Assembly: GCA_047833645.1 (NCBI GenBank)
Contig: CP181259.1
Coordinates: forward strand, 434,001-498,000
Length of the DNA stretch: 64,000 nt
Reading direction: 5' to 3'
Source of the DNA: Pseudolactococcus sp041800635
GTDB taxonomy: Bacteria > Bacillota > Bacilli > Lactobacillales > Streptococcaceae
This document shows positions 25,265 through 34,367 of this stretch, one piece after another. A program made the position numbers and the translations under genes. Under the pieces are notes generated by a model, which saw nothing but the letters and a program-made list of their open reading frames with translations, made no database searches and was not told where the DNA came from. Positions within the stretch are counted from its first letter, which is position 1; each line of letters opens with the position of its first letter.

Positions 25265-26068
25265 TTAACCGAAATGTCCTGATACGTAATCCCCAGTAGA
25301 TTTGAGCTCAGGACGCGTAAAGATTTTTGCTGTCTTATCGTATTCGATTAAATCACCTGAATAGAAAAATCCAGTATAATCACTCGCCCGTGCCGCTTGT
25401 TGCATGTTGTGCGTCACGATAATGATTGTATAGTTTTCCTTAAGTGCCATCATCGTTTCTTCAAGCTGCATCGTCGAAATCGGATCAAGTGCTGATGCTG
25501 GTTCGTCCATTAATAAAATATCTGGCTTAACCGCAATCGCACGTGCGATACACAAGCGCTGTTGCTGACCACCTGAGAGCGCCAAAGCTGACTTGTCTAA
25601 ATCGTCTTTAACCTGGTCCCAAAGGGCTGCTTGTTTAAGTGACGTTTCAACAGCCTCATCTAAAATTTTCTTATCTTTAATCCCTTGACGTTCTAGGGCG
25701 AAAGTAATATTGCGATAAATCGATTTAGAAAAGGGGTTGGGGCGTTGGAAAACCATGCCAATGTGTTTGCGCATTTCATAAACATTGACGTTTTGTTTAT
25801 TCACATCCACACCTTGATAGTTAATCTCGCCTGTGACTTTTGCAATAGCAATCGTATCATTCATCCGATTCAGACTACGCAGATAAGTTGATTTACCAGA
25901 ACCAGAAGGTCCAATCAAAGCCGTAATTTTATTTTTTTCAAACTTCATATCAATTCCCTTGATAGATTCGTTGCTACCGTAGTAGACATGTAAATCTTTT
26001 GTTTCAAGGGCAATTTCACGGCCATCAAGACCAATGATATGACGTTCTTGCCAATCATAAGTTGCCAT
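25265..26068 (-). CDS. pstB: Phosphate ABC transporter ATP-binding protein PstB (first copy, 267 aa)
   Basis: ATPase of the phosphate importer, with Walker A GPSGSGKS, LSGGQQQRLCIARAIA, ILLMDEPASALDP and the end STGDYVSGHFG. The start is the ATG at 26068 (MATYDWQERHIIGLDGREI), giving 267 aa, the family length. The frame runs on to 26173, but those 35 extra codons are translated from an interspersed repeat (26081-26178), which supplies the AGAAAGGA ribosome site. An automatic caller could easily add this false N-terminus. Confidence 0.95.
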   Translation of the reverse strand: MATYDWQERHIIGLDGREIALETKDLHVYYGSNESIKGIDMKFEKNKITALIGPSGSGKSTYLRSLNRMNDTIAIAKVTGEINYQGVDVNKQNVNVYEMRKHIGMVFQRPNPFSKSIYRNITFALERQGIKDKKILDEAVETSLKQAALWDQVKDDLDKSALALSGGQQQRLCIARAIAVKPDILLMDEPASALDPISTMQLEETMMALKENYTIIIVTHNMQQAARASDYTGFFYSGDLIEYDKTAKIFTRPELKSTGDYVSGHFG

Positions 26069-26080
26069 TATATCGTCATT

Positions 26081-26178
26081 TCCTTTCTTCGACTTCACTA
26101 CGTGAAATCTTGAAACTTGACCTCCGCTGATGCTCCTGCCAAGCAAGGTCATCGCGAACTTACGTCCGCTCAAAGTCT
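26081..26178 (-). repeat. Ribosome-site-carrying repeat, copy 1 (before pstB)
   Basis: About 98 bp between pstA and pstB. On the minus strand it starts ACTTTGAGCGG, continues with GATGACCTTGCTTGG and AGGTCAAGTTTCAAG, then the hairpin ATTTCACGTAGTGAAGT, and ends AGAAAGGA 13 bases before the pstB ATG. Four other copies occur at 32350, 45482, 49133 and 55774, all in the sense of the next gene. Confidence 0.85.
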
Positions 26179-26201
26179 TTCTTCCTGTTTCTTTTTCTGT
26201 T

Positions 26202-27089
26202 TTACGATGCTGTCAATTTGCTATGAATTTTCTTGCCGATAAAGCGTGCACCGAAATTGAACAAAAGCACAAAGATAATGAGGACTGCACTAGCTCCTGC
26301 AGAAACTGCTGCACCGTCTGGTACAGTACCTTCACCGTTAACTTTCCAGATGTGAACGGCCAATGTTTCTGCCTGACGGAAAATCGAAATGGGTGAGCTG
26401 ACTGACATGGGATTCCAGTTTGACCAGTCAAGCGCTGGGGCTGATTGACCAGCTGTATAGATGAGCGCTGCGGCTTCCCCGAAGATACGACCAGATGACA
26501 AGACAACGCCTGTCACGATACCCGGCAATGCTTCTGGTACAATAACATGTAAAACTGTTTCCCAACGCGACAAGCCCAAAGCTAAGCCACCCTCACGTTG
26601 CGTATGATGCACCGCTTTTAGCGATTCTTCGACATTACGTGTCATCAAAGGAAGGTTGAAGACAGTCAAGGCCAAGGCTCCTGAGATAATCGAGAAGCCA
26701 TAACCGAACTGGACAACGAAGATCAAGAAACCAAACAAACCAACGACTACTGAAGGGAGTGAGCTCAAGATTTCAATCGATGTTCTAACCAAGTTAGTTA
26801 CCCAAGAATTTTGGTTGGCATACTCAGATAGATAAATTCCTGCACCAAGTGACAAAGGAAATGAAATAATCATCGTAATCACGAGTAGGAAAATACTGTT
26901 AAAGAGCTGGATACCAATCCCGCCACCGACTTCATAAGCTTTTGACGGACTTGTCAAGAAATGCCAAGAAATATGTGGTAACCCACGGACGAGAATGTAC
27001 AGAAGTAAAGAGGCCAGAATCACAACGATAATGCCCGAAATCACATAGAGGACACTTGTTGCCATTTTATCAGCTTTTTTAGGATTCAT
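26202..27089 (-). CDS. pstA: Phosphate ABC transporter permease PstA (295 aa)
   Basis: Six membrane helices with the binding-protein-dependent permease loop EESLKAVHHTQREGGLALGLSRWET around residues 155-180. Forms the membrane channel with PstC. Its ATG overlaps the pstC stop (TAATG), giving translational coupling. It is separated from pstB by a 134-bp gap filled with a mobile repeat. Confidence 0.95.
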   Translation of the reverse strand: MNPKKADKMATSVLYVISGIIVVILASLLLYILVRGLPHISWHFLTSPSKAYEVGGGIGIQLFNSIFLLVITMIISFPLSLGAGIYLSEYANQNSWVTNLVRTSIEILSSLPSVVVGLFGFLIFVVQFGYGFSIISGALALTVFNLPLMTRNVEESLKAVHHTQREGGLALGLSRWETVLHVIVPEALPGIVTGVVLSSGRIFGEAAALIYTAGQSAPALDWSNWNPMSVSSPISIFRQAETLAVHIWKVNGEGTVPDGAAVSAGASAVLIIFVLLFNFGARFIGKKIHSKLTAS

Positions 27090-28012
27090 TATAGGCTTCC
27101 TCTCTTCGCAATAGCGCGCATTCCAATATTAAATAATAAAGACATGAGTAATAGAATCAGCGCGAGTGACCAAAGGACATTGTTTTGAACTGTGCCCATG
27201 ATCGTATTCCCGATACCTTGCGTCAAGACAGAAGTCAAGGTTGACGCAGGGGATGTTAAACTTGTTGGCAAAATTGCGGCGTTACCGACAACCATTTGAA
27301 TGGCTAAGGCTTCACCAAAGGCTCTGGCCATACCAAATACGACAGCGGTAAGAATACCTGGTGTTGCTGCACGAAGCAATACACGCCAAATTGTCTGCCA
27401 CCGTGTGGCACCTAAACCAAGTGAGGCTTCTTTATAAAAGCTAGGCACGGCTTTCATGGCATCAACGGTCATTGAGGTAACAGTTGGTAAAATCATCACA
27501 AAGAGAACGAAGATACCTGACAAAAGACCAAAACCAGTACCGCCAAAGACACCACGAATGGCTGGTACAACGACAGTCAAGCCGATGAAACCATAAACAA
27601 CAGAAGGAATACCGACCAATAACTCAATTACTGGTTGCAATAGTTTTGCCCCACGATTTGGTGAGATTTCTGTCATGAAGACAGCAGCACCAATGGCGAA
27701 TGGTGTCGCCAAAATCGCAGACAAAACGGTCACGATTAGCGATCCCGTAATCATCGGAAGCGCACCAACTAAGGGTTTACCGTCGGGACCAAGCTCTGAC
27801 GGATTCCAAGTCGTCCCAAACAAGAATTTGAAAGGATTGATTTTGTCGACAAAAAAGGTTGAAAAGCCTTTTTGTGCCACGAAGAAGAAAATCATGGCCA
27901 CGACGAAGACAATCACAGCAATACAACAGAAGGTAATGGTCTTGCCAAATTTCTCAAGTTGGGAATTTTTTGATTTAGAAAGTAACTTTTCTTGAATATT
28001 TTCTTTTTTCAT
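27089..28012 (-). CDS. pstC: Phosphate ABC transporter permease PstC (307 aa)
   Basis: Six membrane helices after a charged N-terminus, with the PstC segment FGTTWNPSELGPDGKPLVGALPMITGSL and the EAA-like loop DAMKAVPSFYKEASLGLGATRWQT. Partner of PstA. It is preceded by pstS with an 83-bp gap. Confidence 0.95.
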   Translation of the reverse strand: MKKENIQEKLLSKSKNSQLEKFGKTITFCCIAVIVFVVAMIFFFVAQKGFSTFFVDKINPFKFLFGTTWNPSELGPDGKPLVGALPMITGSLIVTVLSAILATPFAIGAAVFMTEISPNRGAKLLQPVIELLVGIPSVVYGFIGLTVVVPAIRGVFGGTGFGLLSGIFVLFVMILPTVTSMTVDAMKAVPSFYKEASLGLGATRWQTIWRVLLRAATPGILTAVVFGMARAFGEALAIQMVVGNAAILPTSLTSPASTLTSVLTQGIGNTIMGTVQNNVLWSLALILLLMSLLFNIGMRAIAKRGSL

Positions 28013-28095
28013 TCGATTTAATTTCTATATGAAGTGTTGAGATGGTTAGATTGTAACATCCAGATCAGTCATCTCATTTAAAGTAGGCGACAGTG

Positions 28096-28956
28096 TTATT
28101 TTTTGGTGACATGTCCCTCAGCATCACGTTCAACGTGCATCTGATTCACTGAGATATACCCCATTTTTTGAACAAGACTGTCTTGCACGGCATCAGATAA
28201 GACGTAATCTAAAAATGTTTTAGTCAGACTATTAGGTTGACCTTTGGTATACATGTGCTCATACGCCCAAATCGGCCAATGGTTATCAGCAACATTGGCC
28301 GTTGTCGGGTCGTAGCCATCGAGTGACAGTTTCGTCACTGATGTATCAATATTAGAAAAAGCGAGATAGCTAATGGCACCTGGTGTTTGGGCAACGATTG
28401 ATTTGACCATCCCAGACGAATCTTGCTCTTGAGAATTTTTGGCCTGTTTGCCATCCATAATCCAACGTTCAAATGTTGAACGTGTCCCAGAACCTGCGGC
28501 TCTATTAATCAAGACAATTTTCAGATCCTTACCACCGACATCTTTCCAGTTGGTGATTTCACCAGTGAAAATTTGACGTAGCTGATCAGTTGTCAGCGCC
28601 TTGATGCCGACTTTATTGTTGACAATCGGTGCAATCCCTACGACTGCAACACGATGATCAACTAATTTTTTAGCATCAATCCCATCTTTTTCTTCCGCGA
28701 ATAAATCCGAGTTCCCAATTTGAACGGCGCCAGACTGAACTTGTGACAAGCCAGTTCCTGAGCCACCACCCTGGACATTGATAAATTTTCCAGGATTTTC
28801 TTGGGCAAATGTTTCAGCCGCAGACTCAACTAAAGGCTGTAAGGCACTAGATCCTACAGCCGTTATTGATTCACCTTTGTCTATCCACTTGGCACAACCT
28901 GATAATGTCGCAAGGACCACCATGGCTGAGGCCAAAAGTACTATCTTTCTCCTCAT
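28096..28956 (-). CDS. pstS: Phosphate-binding lipoprotein PstS (second copy, 286 aa)
   Basis: Extracellular phosphate receptor anchored by lipidation at the cysteine of LSGC (Cys21). Phosphate-contact segments include GSSALQPLVE, GGSGTGLSQVQSG, INRAAGSGTRSTFE and TPGAISYLAFS. It is the nearer of two tandem pstS genes and is about 55-60 percent identical by eye to the upstream one. It has its own Pho box and -10 (28984-29026), so the pstS-pstC-pstA-pstB part can be transcribed separately. Confidence 0.93.
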   Translation of the reverse strand: MRRKIVLLASAMVVLATLSGCAKWIDKGESITAVGSSALQPLVESAAETFAQENPGKFINVQGGGSGTGLSQVQSGAVQIGNSDLFAEEKDGIDAKKLVDHRVAVVGIAPIVNNKVGIKALTTDQLRQIFTGEITNWKDVGGKDLKIVLINRAAGSGTRSTFERWIMDGKQAKNSQEQDSSGMVKSIVAQTPGAISYLAFSNIDTSVTKLSLDGYDPTTANVADNHWPIWAYEHMYTKGQPNSLTKTFLDYVLSDAVQDSLVQKMGYISVNQMHVERDAEGHVTKK

Positions 28957-28983
28957 AACTCCTCCAAATCGTTCAATACTTCT

Positions 28984-29026
28984 ATTTTAACATTTATGCT
29001 AGGGATAAATGTAAATTTTGTGTAAA
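28984..29026 (-). promoter_or_regulatory. Pho box and -10 before the second pstS
   Basis: On the minus strand two TTTACA words are spaced exactly 11 bp apart (29021-29026 and 29010-29015), with TAAAAT at 28984-28989. This matches the 11-bp direct-repeat code of PhoP/PnpR sites. Confidence 0.65.
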
Positions 29027-29146
29027 AACTTTTGGGGAGTTAGACTATGTACCCGCAAATTTGACGAGTCAAACTTGTTTCGTTGATATGTTGTTGATTT
29101 GATGCATGAACGATTTGAAGCCTGAGTGGTTTCGTGTGGGTTAGAA

Positions 29147-30028
29147 TTATTTGATTTTACCGTCTTGATCGCGGGTTACTTTCATATCTTCGATAGAGAG
29201 GTAACCTAATTTTTCAAGGAGGGCTTTGTTTTTAGTCACAGCAGTGATGAATTTTTCTTGACCATCTGTTGTGTTGCCTTTTTCTGTATACATGTGCTCG
29301 TAAGACCAGATTTTCCAGTCATTTTTCGCAACATTTTTCTCAGTTGGTTTCACGCCGTCAAGTTCAAGTGCTTTAACAGTGTCTTTGATATTTGAGAAAG
29401 CAACATAGCTGATCGCACCTGGTGTTTGAGAAACCATTTGAACAACTGCACCTGATGAATCTTGTTCGCTTGCTTTAACAACTTTTGTATTGTCAAGACC
29501 ATATTTTTCGAAGTTGAAACGTGTGCCTGAACCTTCTGCACGGTTGATAACTGTGATCGCTTGATCTTGTCCGCCAACTTCTTTCCAGTTGGTTACTTTA
29601 CCTGAGAAGATGTCTTTGAGTTGTGCTGATGTCAAGCCATCAACTTTGATGTCTTTGTTGACAATCGGTGCAAAACCAACGACTGCGACTTTATGATCTT
29701 TTACTTTTTCTGCTAGGCTAGCATCTTTTTCTTCAGCGAAGAGGTCAGAATTCCCAATCTGAATCGCGCCGCTTGACACTTGTGACAAACCAAGACCTGA
29801 GCCACCACCTTGAACAGTGATTTGCAAGTTTGTGTTTTCTTGTGTAAAGCTCTCAACGTTCGCTTCAACCAATGGTTGCAAAGCTGTTGAGCCTGCGACC
29901 GTGATTTTTTCAGCCTTAGCTGTTGATGAGGATGAAGAAGATGTTGAAGTGCCTGAAGATTTTTGTCCGCAAGCTGCGAGTGCAAAAAGTGATACGGCTG
30001 CTGCTGCGATCAAAACTGATTTTTTCAT
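29147..30028 (-). CDS. pstS: Phosphate-binding lipoprotein PstS (first copy, 293 aa)
   Basis: Signal peptide with lipobox LAAC (Cys20) and a serine/threonine-rich linker after it. The binding motifs are GSTALQPLVE, GGSGLGLSQVSSG, INRAEGSGTRFNFE and TPGAISYVAFSN. First gene of the pst cluster, behind the strongest Pho box (30201-30250) and a ~145-nt leader. Codon use is smoother than in the second copy, in keeping with high expression under phosphate limitation (inference). Confidence 0.93.
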   Translation of the reverse strand: MKKSVLIAAAAVSLFALAACGQKSSGTSTSSSSSSTAKAEKITVAGSTALQPLVEANVESFTQENTNLQITVQGGGSGLGLSQVSSGAIQIGNSDLFAEEKDASLAEKVKDHKVAVVGFAPIVNKDIKVDGLTSAQLKDIFSGKVTNWKEVGGQDQAITVINRAEGSGTRFNFEKYGLDNTKVVKASEQDSSGAVVQMVSQTPGAISYVAFSNIKDTVKALELDGVKPTEKNVAKNDWKIWSYEHMYTEKGNTTDGQEKFITAVTKNKALLEKLGYLSIEDMKVTRDQDGKIK

Positions 30029-30172
30029 GATTTTTTCCCTTTACAAGACCTAACGCCCACTAAAATCAGAAGCGCTTTTCACTCAAGCTTGGATAGGCTT
30101 AAGCTAGCAATTTCTCTTTTTAATGTTTGTCATTTTTTTATTTTTCGTAGGCACCATTGCCTTACAAAAATA

Positions 30173-30250
30173 ATTATACCGCTGAATCACCAAATCTTGT
30201 GTAAAAGTTCCGACGATTTTTTGTAAAAAAGATGTAAAAGAATGGTAAAA
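30173..30250 (-). promoter_or_regulatory. Pho box array and promoter of the pst cluster
   Basis: GTAAAA words on the plus strand start at 30201, 30223, 30234 and 30245, all in 11-bp register with one register (30212) unfilled. TATAAT lies at 30173-30178 on the minus strand. The outermost word overlaps the terminator stem of the upstream reductase gene. Confidence 0.8.
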
Positions 30251-30273
30251 GGACGCTTTATCGGCGTCCTTTT
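30247..30273 (-). terminator. Terminator of the iron-uptake operon
   Basis: AAAAGGACGC pairs with GCGTCCTTTT around a 7-nt loop, four bases after the reductase stop at 30277. The distal arm and T run are also part of the Pho box. Confidence 0.85.
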
Positions 30274-30276
30274 AGA

Positions 30277-31290
30277 TCAAGAAAAGTATTGTGAGACCAA
30301 GGCTTGATTCTTCGTCTTAAAAACCTCATTATGGGTGGAAACAATGAGTTTTGCCTCTGCTGACTCGTCCAGATAGCGGGCAACTTGACTGGCTGCATTT
30401 GCCCCTTCTGCCAGACAAGCCGCTAACATATAATCCTTGTCAGGATAGCTGCCTAAGTCACCGACGACATATAGACCTTCAGTAGATGTTGTTGCATCTG
30501 CAGCATTTTGAATGAAGTCATGCCCGTGTTGGTCAACGGTTGCTAAGTCGAAGTTCTCAAACGTGATCGTGTTGGCTTCCCGTTTCATGCCCAGATGGAT
30601 CAAGACTTGCGAAACAGGGATGACTTGGCCATCGGATAAGATCACGGCAGAGATGAAGTCCCCTTCCGTTGCAAAATCTTTTACCTCAACTTTCGTCAAG
30701 GCAGTCACATTTGCCGCAAAATGCTCGGCATTTGGAAAATCTGTCTTTTTCGTGACTAAAATCACCGCTTTCGCGACTTGTTGGAGCAAGAGCGCATAGC
30801 TTGACAGGGAATCGGGATTCCCATAAAGGAGGACGGTTTGATCCGAGTAAGCCTTGAAGTTCACGACCTCGCTCACAGGGTAGTGTAAGTTCTCATAGGC
30901 ATCTGGGATTTTCAGTTTTCGAGGCTGAATGATCCCTAGCGCTGAAGCCAGGATGACGGTTTTAGCTTGGTGTTGTTGACCGTCTTGACTGGTTAAGGTG
31001 AAGCCAGTCGCTTCCTTTTTAATGGTCTTCACTTGTTGGTTGTAGACAATATCTGACGAGAATTGCTGAACGGCATCCAGCAAATTGCCAGTGATGTCAC
31101 TGGCTAGCTTGCCTTGTGCGCCACCCAGGTCCCAGATGATATTCTCCTGATACAAGGGCATTCTGCCCCCAAGTGTGGCGCGCGCTTCAAGTAGCTTCAC
31201 TTTTAAGCCACGGACACCACAGGAAAAGCTACTATAAAGACCAGATGGTCCGCCACCGACAATGATGACATCATGAATTGTTTCTGTCAT
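30277..31290 (-). CDS. FAD-dependent NAD(P)H oxidoreductase, ferredoxin-NADP-reductase/IruO-like (337 aa)
   Basis: Two-dinucleotide-binding-domain flavoprotein: FAD motif GGGPSGLYSSF at about residues 11-21, NADPH domain around VLLYGNPDSLSSYALLL, and C-terminal GLYVVGDLGSYPDKDYMLAACLAEG. It lacks the CxxC of thioredoxin reductase, so it belongs with YumC-type ferredoxin reductases or IruO, a reductase of ferric siderophores in Staphylococcus. I chose the ATG at 31290 with AGGTAATCAA upstream. It lies 13 bp behind the siderophore-binding lipoprotein gene, which favours reductive release of imported iron (inference). Confidence 0.8.
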   Translation of the reverse strand: MTETIHDVIIVGGGPSGLYSSFSCGVRGLKVKLLEARATLGGRMPLYQENIIWDLGGAQGKLASDITGNLLDAVQQFSSDIVYNQQVKTIKKEATGFTLTSQDGQQHQAKTVILASALGIIQPRKLKIPDAYENLHYPVSEVVNFKAYSDQTVLLYGNPDSLSSYALLLQQVAKAVILVTKKTDFPNAEHFAANVTALTKVEVKDFATEGDFISAVILSDGQVIPVSQVLIHLGMKREANTITFENFDLATVDQHGHDFIQNAADATTSTEGLYVVGDLGSYPDKDYMLAACLAEGANAASQVARYLDESAEAKLIVSTHNEVFKTKNQALVSQYFS

Positions 31291-31303
31291 TTGATTACCT
31301 CGT

Positions 31304-32344
31304 TTATTTTTTGGCAAGCTCAGGATAGACGACTTTGGCAAACTCTTCAAATCCGGCAAGGGATTGGTAGCCATAGCCAAACATATAATTATAGTTCAAG
31401 ATGTAAACTTTTTTATTTTTAATGGCTTTTAGGTTTGACACTTTATCACTGCTGTAAAGGCCTTTAACTGTTTTTTCAGCGTTATTAGTCTCATCCCATT
31501 TTGGAATGATGATGATATCTGGATCAGATTCGATGATTTTTTCGATACTAACGGTTCCTGTCGGTACATCGTAGGCTTGTTTGAGTTTCAATAGTTTGAA
31601 TAAGCTGACTGAGAAGGTATCGCCAGTTAGTGAATAGCCACTGATGTCCGCAGGGTCATTGGAATGGATATAGGCAAAAGTCTGCGTTTTCTTGACATCT
31701 TTCAGACTGTCTTTCAGCGCTGCTTCCCGTGCTTTTAACTCACCCTTAAATTTATCAGCAGCAGGTTTGACATCAAAAATCTTACCGAGGTTATCAATGT
31801 CCCCATAAATGGAGTCAAATGTCCCACCTTTTATAGAAGTCTTCATGATATAGGTCGGAATGTTCATCTCATTCAATGACTCAACCGTCCCAACGCCCCA
31901 CTCAGATTTTTCAAATAAGCCTCCGCGACCAAAGACCATGTCAGGATTGACAGATAAAGCTGTTTCCTGTGGAATATAGTTATCGCCTAGATTTTTAAGC
32001 TTGTCAAATTCCGCTTCAACACTTTCGTCTTTTTCACCAAAGACAGCCCCGACACCCGCGATTGATTTTTCAAGTCCGAGATGGAGTAAAAGTTCAGCCA
32101 TCGGACGGGTATTTGCTAGCACTTTTTTAGGGGCGTGGGTGAAGGTTTGCGTGCTTTCAGGCCAAGTCGGATCCGCTTTCGAATCACTACCAACACTCTT
32201 TTTGTAGTTCTTAATCGTTAGCGGATAGGTTGTTTGGTCTGATTGACTGACTGTTGCTGCTGACTTCTCTGTCGCCTTTTGACCACAGGCTGCTAATGTC
32301 AAAACTGATAACCCTAAAACGGTTGCTGTTATTATTTTTTTCAT
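31304..32344 (-). CDS. Iron/siderophore ABC transporter substrate-binding lipoprotein (346 aa)
   Basis: Signal peptide with lipobox LAAC (Cys20) and a TroA/FhuD-type fold: FTHAPKKVLANTRPMAELLLHLGLEKSIAGVGA near the start, a long connecting helix and IIESDPDIIIIPKWDE. This is the periplasmic-binding-protein 2 fold used for ferric siderophores, haem or cobalamin. It follows the permease and ATPase genes and has a copy of the ribosome-site repeat immediately before its ATG. Ligand not determined. Confidence 0.87.
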   Translation of the reverse strand: MKKIITATVLGLSVLTLAACGQKATEKSAATVSQSDQTTYPLTIKNYKKSVGSDSKADPTWPESTQTFTHAPKKVLANTRPMAELLLHLGLEKSIAGVGAVFGEKDESVEAEFDKLKNLGDNYIPQETALSVNPDMVFGRGGLFEKSEWGVGTVESLNEMNIPTYIMKTSIKGGTFDSIYGDIDNLGKIFDVKPAADKFKGELKAREAALKDSLKDVKKTQTFAYIHSNDPADISGYSLTGDTFSVSLFKLLKLKQAYDVPTGTVSIEKIIESDPDIIIIPKWDETNNAEKTVKGLYSSDKVSNLKAIKNKKVYILNYNYMFGYGYQSLAGFEEFAKVVYPELAKK

Positions 32345-32349
32345 TTTTT

Positions 32350-32447
32350 CCCTTTCTGCGCCTTCACTTTGTGAAGACTTGAAACTTGACCTCCACTGGC
32401 GCTCCGTCCAAGCTGGGTCATTCGCGAACTACGGCCGCTCAAAGTAC
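32350..32447 (-). repeat. Ribosome-site-carrying repeat, copy 2 (before the siderophore-binding gene)
   Basis: Same ~98-bp element as at 26081. The minus strand holds TACTTTGAGCGGCCG, GAATGACCCAGCTTGG, AGGTCAAGTTTCAAG, the stem CTTCACAAAGTGAAG and AGAAAGGG, ending six bases before the ATG at 32344. It fills the gap between the ATPase gene and the lipoprotein gene within one operon. Confidence 0.87.
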
Positions 32448-32461
32448 TTTATACCTTTATC

Positions 32462-33223
32462 CTATATTGAATAATGAAAGCCCAGTTGATGCGTGATGGG
32501 ATTTTCATAAATTTGACACTTGACTTGATAAATCTCAGCGATTAGCGCCTCTGTCAAGACCGTTTCAGGCGTCCCTTGCGCGATGACTTCCCCATTTTTC
32601 AGCGCATAGATGTAATCACAATAACACGCCGTCAACTCCAAATCGTGCAGGGCAACAAAGGTCGTGATGTTGAGATCCTGAACTGCCGTCAAAATCTCCA
32701 GCTGATAGCGAATATCCAGATGGTTGGTCGGCTCATCCAAAATCATAATCTGAGGCTCCTGGGCAATGGTTCTGGCTAGAATCACCCGTTGCTTTTCGCC
32801 ACCAGACAAGGAGATGTAACTTCTGTCTTTGTAGTTCATCAGATTGGTTCTTAAGAGTGCTTCCTGAACGCGTTGGTGATCATAGAGATTATCCGCTTCC
32901 ATCATCTTCTTATGGGGTGTCCGCCCTAAGAGAACCATCTGCTCGACCGTCAAGTCAAAATTCAGTTCATTAAACTGGCCGACGACACCGAGATGTTTGG
33001 CTACCTTTTTATTAGGTGAGTTCAAAACATCGATGTCATCAATATAAATCGTCCCTTGTGTTGGGGCGATACTCTTGTAAATGCTTCTTAACAATGTCGA
33101 TTTGCCTGACCCATTGGCACCAATGAGACCGACGGTTTTTTGATCCGGTACCTCGAGGGAAACCTGACGCACAATCGACTGATGCGCCACTTCTATCTCA
33201 AGATTTCGAATGGATAATTTCAT
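32462..33223 (-). CDS. Iron/siderophore ABC transporter ATP-binding protein, FecE type (253 aa)
   Basis: Walker A GANGSGKS near residues 36-43, signature LSGGEKQRVILARTIA, Walker B IMILDEPTNHLD and H-loop VALHDLEL. This is the usual ATPase of FecBCD/FhuBCD importers. Its start lies 2 bp after the permease stop, so they are tightly coupled. The lipoprotein gene follows after the repeat. Confidence 0.9.
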   Translation of the reverse strand: MKLSIRNLEIEVAHQSIVRQVSLEVPDQKTVGLIGANGSGKSTLLRSIYKSIAPTQGTIYIDDIDVLNSPNKKVAKHLGVVGQFNELNFDLTVEQMVLLGRTPHKKMMEADNLYDHQRVQEALLRTNLMNYKDRSYISLSGGEKQRVILARTIAQEPQIMILDEPTNHLDIRYQLEILTAVQDLNITTFVALHDLELTACYCDYIYALKNGEVIAQGTPETVLTEALIAEIYQVKCQIYENPITHQLGFHYSI

Positions 33224-33225
33224 CT

Positions 33226-34293
33226 TTAGCCCCCAAAACTGTAACCTTTTTTAATGATAATGTAGATAAATAACGGTGCGCCAATCATGGCTGTGATAAT
33301 CCCAATCGGCAGCTCCACATTATGGATCAAAATCCGAGAAATTAAATCCGCCCAAATCATAAATAAGGCACCACAAATGGCTGTTAAAGGTAGGGTCACC
33401 TTATGGTCACTACCAAACAAGCCACGAACAATATGTGGCACAATGAGGCCGACAAAGCCGATCATGCCTGAATTGGCGACGATGAGTCCTGTTATCAGCG
33501 AGGTCATCGCCATGTAGACCCGGCGGTATTTGCCGAGTGACACGCCTAATGTAATCGCTGCCTCATCTCCCAAAAGCATGACATTTAAAATTCGTGATTG
33601 GGTCAAAAAGAAGGCCAAAACCAGTAAAACAGGCACAATCACCATGCCTAACTTAGACCAAGAGGCCGATGCCAAGCTTCCCATCAGCCAAAACTGAATT
33701 GTCTTGATACCCTCAGAGTTACCCGCCAGATAAACGATTAAGTTAGAGATTGAGCCAAATAGACTGCTAATGACTGAACCTGATAAGATCAGCTTGACAC
33801 TGGTCATCCGACCACCGATATTTGACAACATCAAAACCGACAAGGTCGCAAGCATAGCACCAACAAAAGCCCCTAAGCCAACCCCAAATTGAGATAGAAT
33901 TGAGCCTGACCCAAAGCCAATCAAAATAGCAAAGGTTGTTCCAAGCGATGAGCCTGATGAAATCCCTAAAATATAGGGATCGGCGAGTGGATTTTGGACG
34001 ACTGCTTGCATGACTGTGCCACACAAGGCCAAACCCAAGCCGACAAAAATCGCCAATAAAATCCTAGGCATCCGGATAAACCAGATAATGTTGACAGATG
34101 AGACGGGCAAATCTTTAATCTCGCCAATGGTGCCATGACTAAATTTATTGACTAAAATTCGACCAACATCCCAAAATGAAATCTCAGCTTGACCATTACT
34201 GACCGACACGATAACAGATAGCCCAATTATCATCAGAAACAGGCCAACCCATACAATCATCGGTATCTGCCGTTTCTTGTTGCTGGTGAGCAT
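33226..34293 (-). CDS. Iron/siderophore ABC transporter permease, FecCD type (355 aa)
   Basis: About ten membrane helices, with RMPRILLAIFVGLGLALCGTVMQAVVQNPLADPYILGISSGSSLG, the classic FecCD block, near residues 75-120, and GMIGFVGLIVPHIVRGLFGSDH near 270-290. There is only one permease gene, so a homodimeric channel is expected, as in BtuC-type systems. First gene of the operon, with a promoter whose -35 lies inside a perfect inverted repeat. Confidence 0.9.
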   Translation of the reverse strand: MLTSNKKRQIPMIVWVGLFLMIIGLSVIVSVSNGQAEISFWDVGRILVNKFSHGTIGEIKDLPVSSVNIIWFIRMPRILLAIFVGLGLALCGTVMQAVVQNPLADPYILGISSGSSLGTTFAILIGFGSGSILSQFGVGLGAFVGAMLATLSVLMLSNIGGRMTSVKLILSGSVISSLFGSISNLIVYLAGNSEGIKTIQFWLMGSLASASWSKLGMVIVPVLLVLAFFLTQSRILNVMLLGDEAAITLGVSLGKYRRVYMAMTSLITGLIVANSGMIGFVGLIVPHIVRGLFGSDHKVTLPLTAICGALFMIWADLISRILIHNVELPIGIITAMIGAPLFIYIIIKKGYSFGG

Positions 34294-34367
34294 TTCTTCC
34301 CCCTTATAGATAAAGACGTCAAACTAACTTCGCTTTCAGTCTTGTGATTTTCTTTTATAACTATTTT

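Noticed and set aside
26069..26173. 35-residue N-terminal extension of PstB
   Set aside because: The codons lie within an interspersed repeat, and the family length and ribosome site agree with the ATG at 26068.
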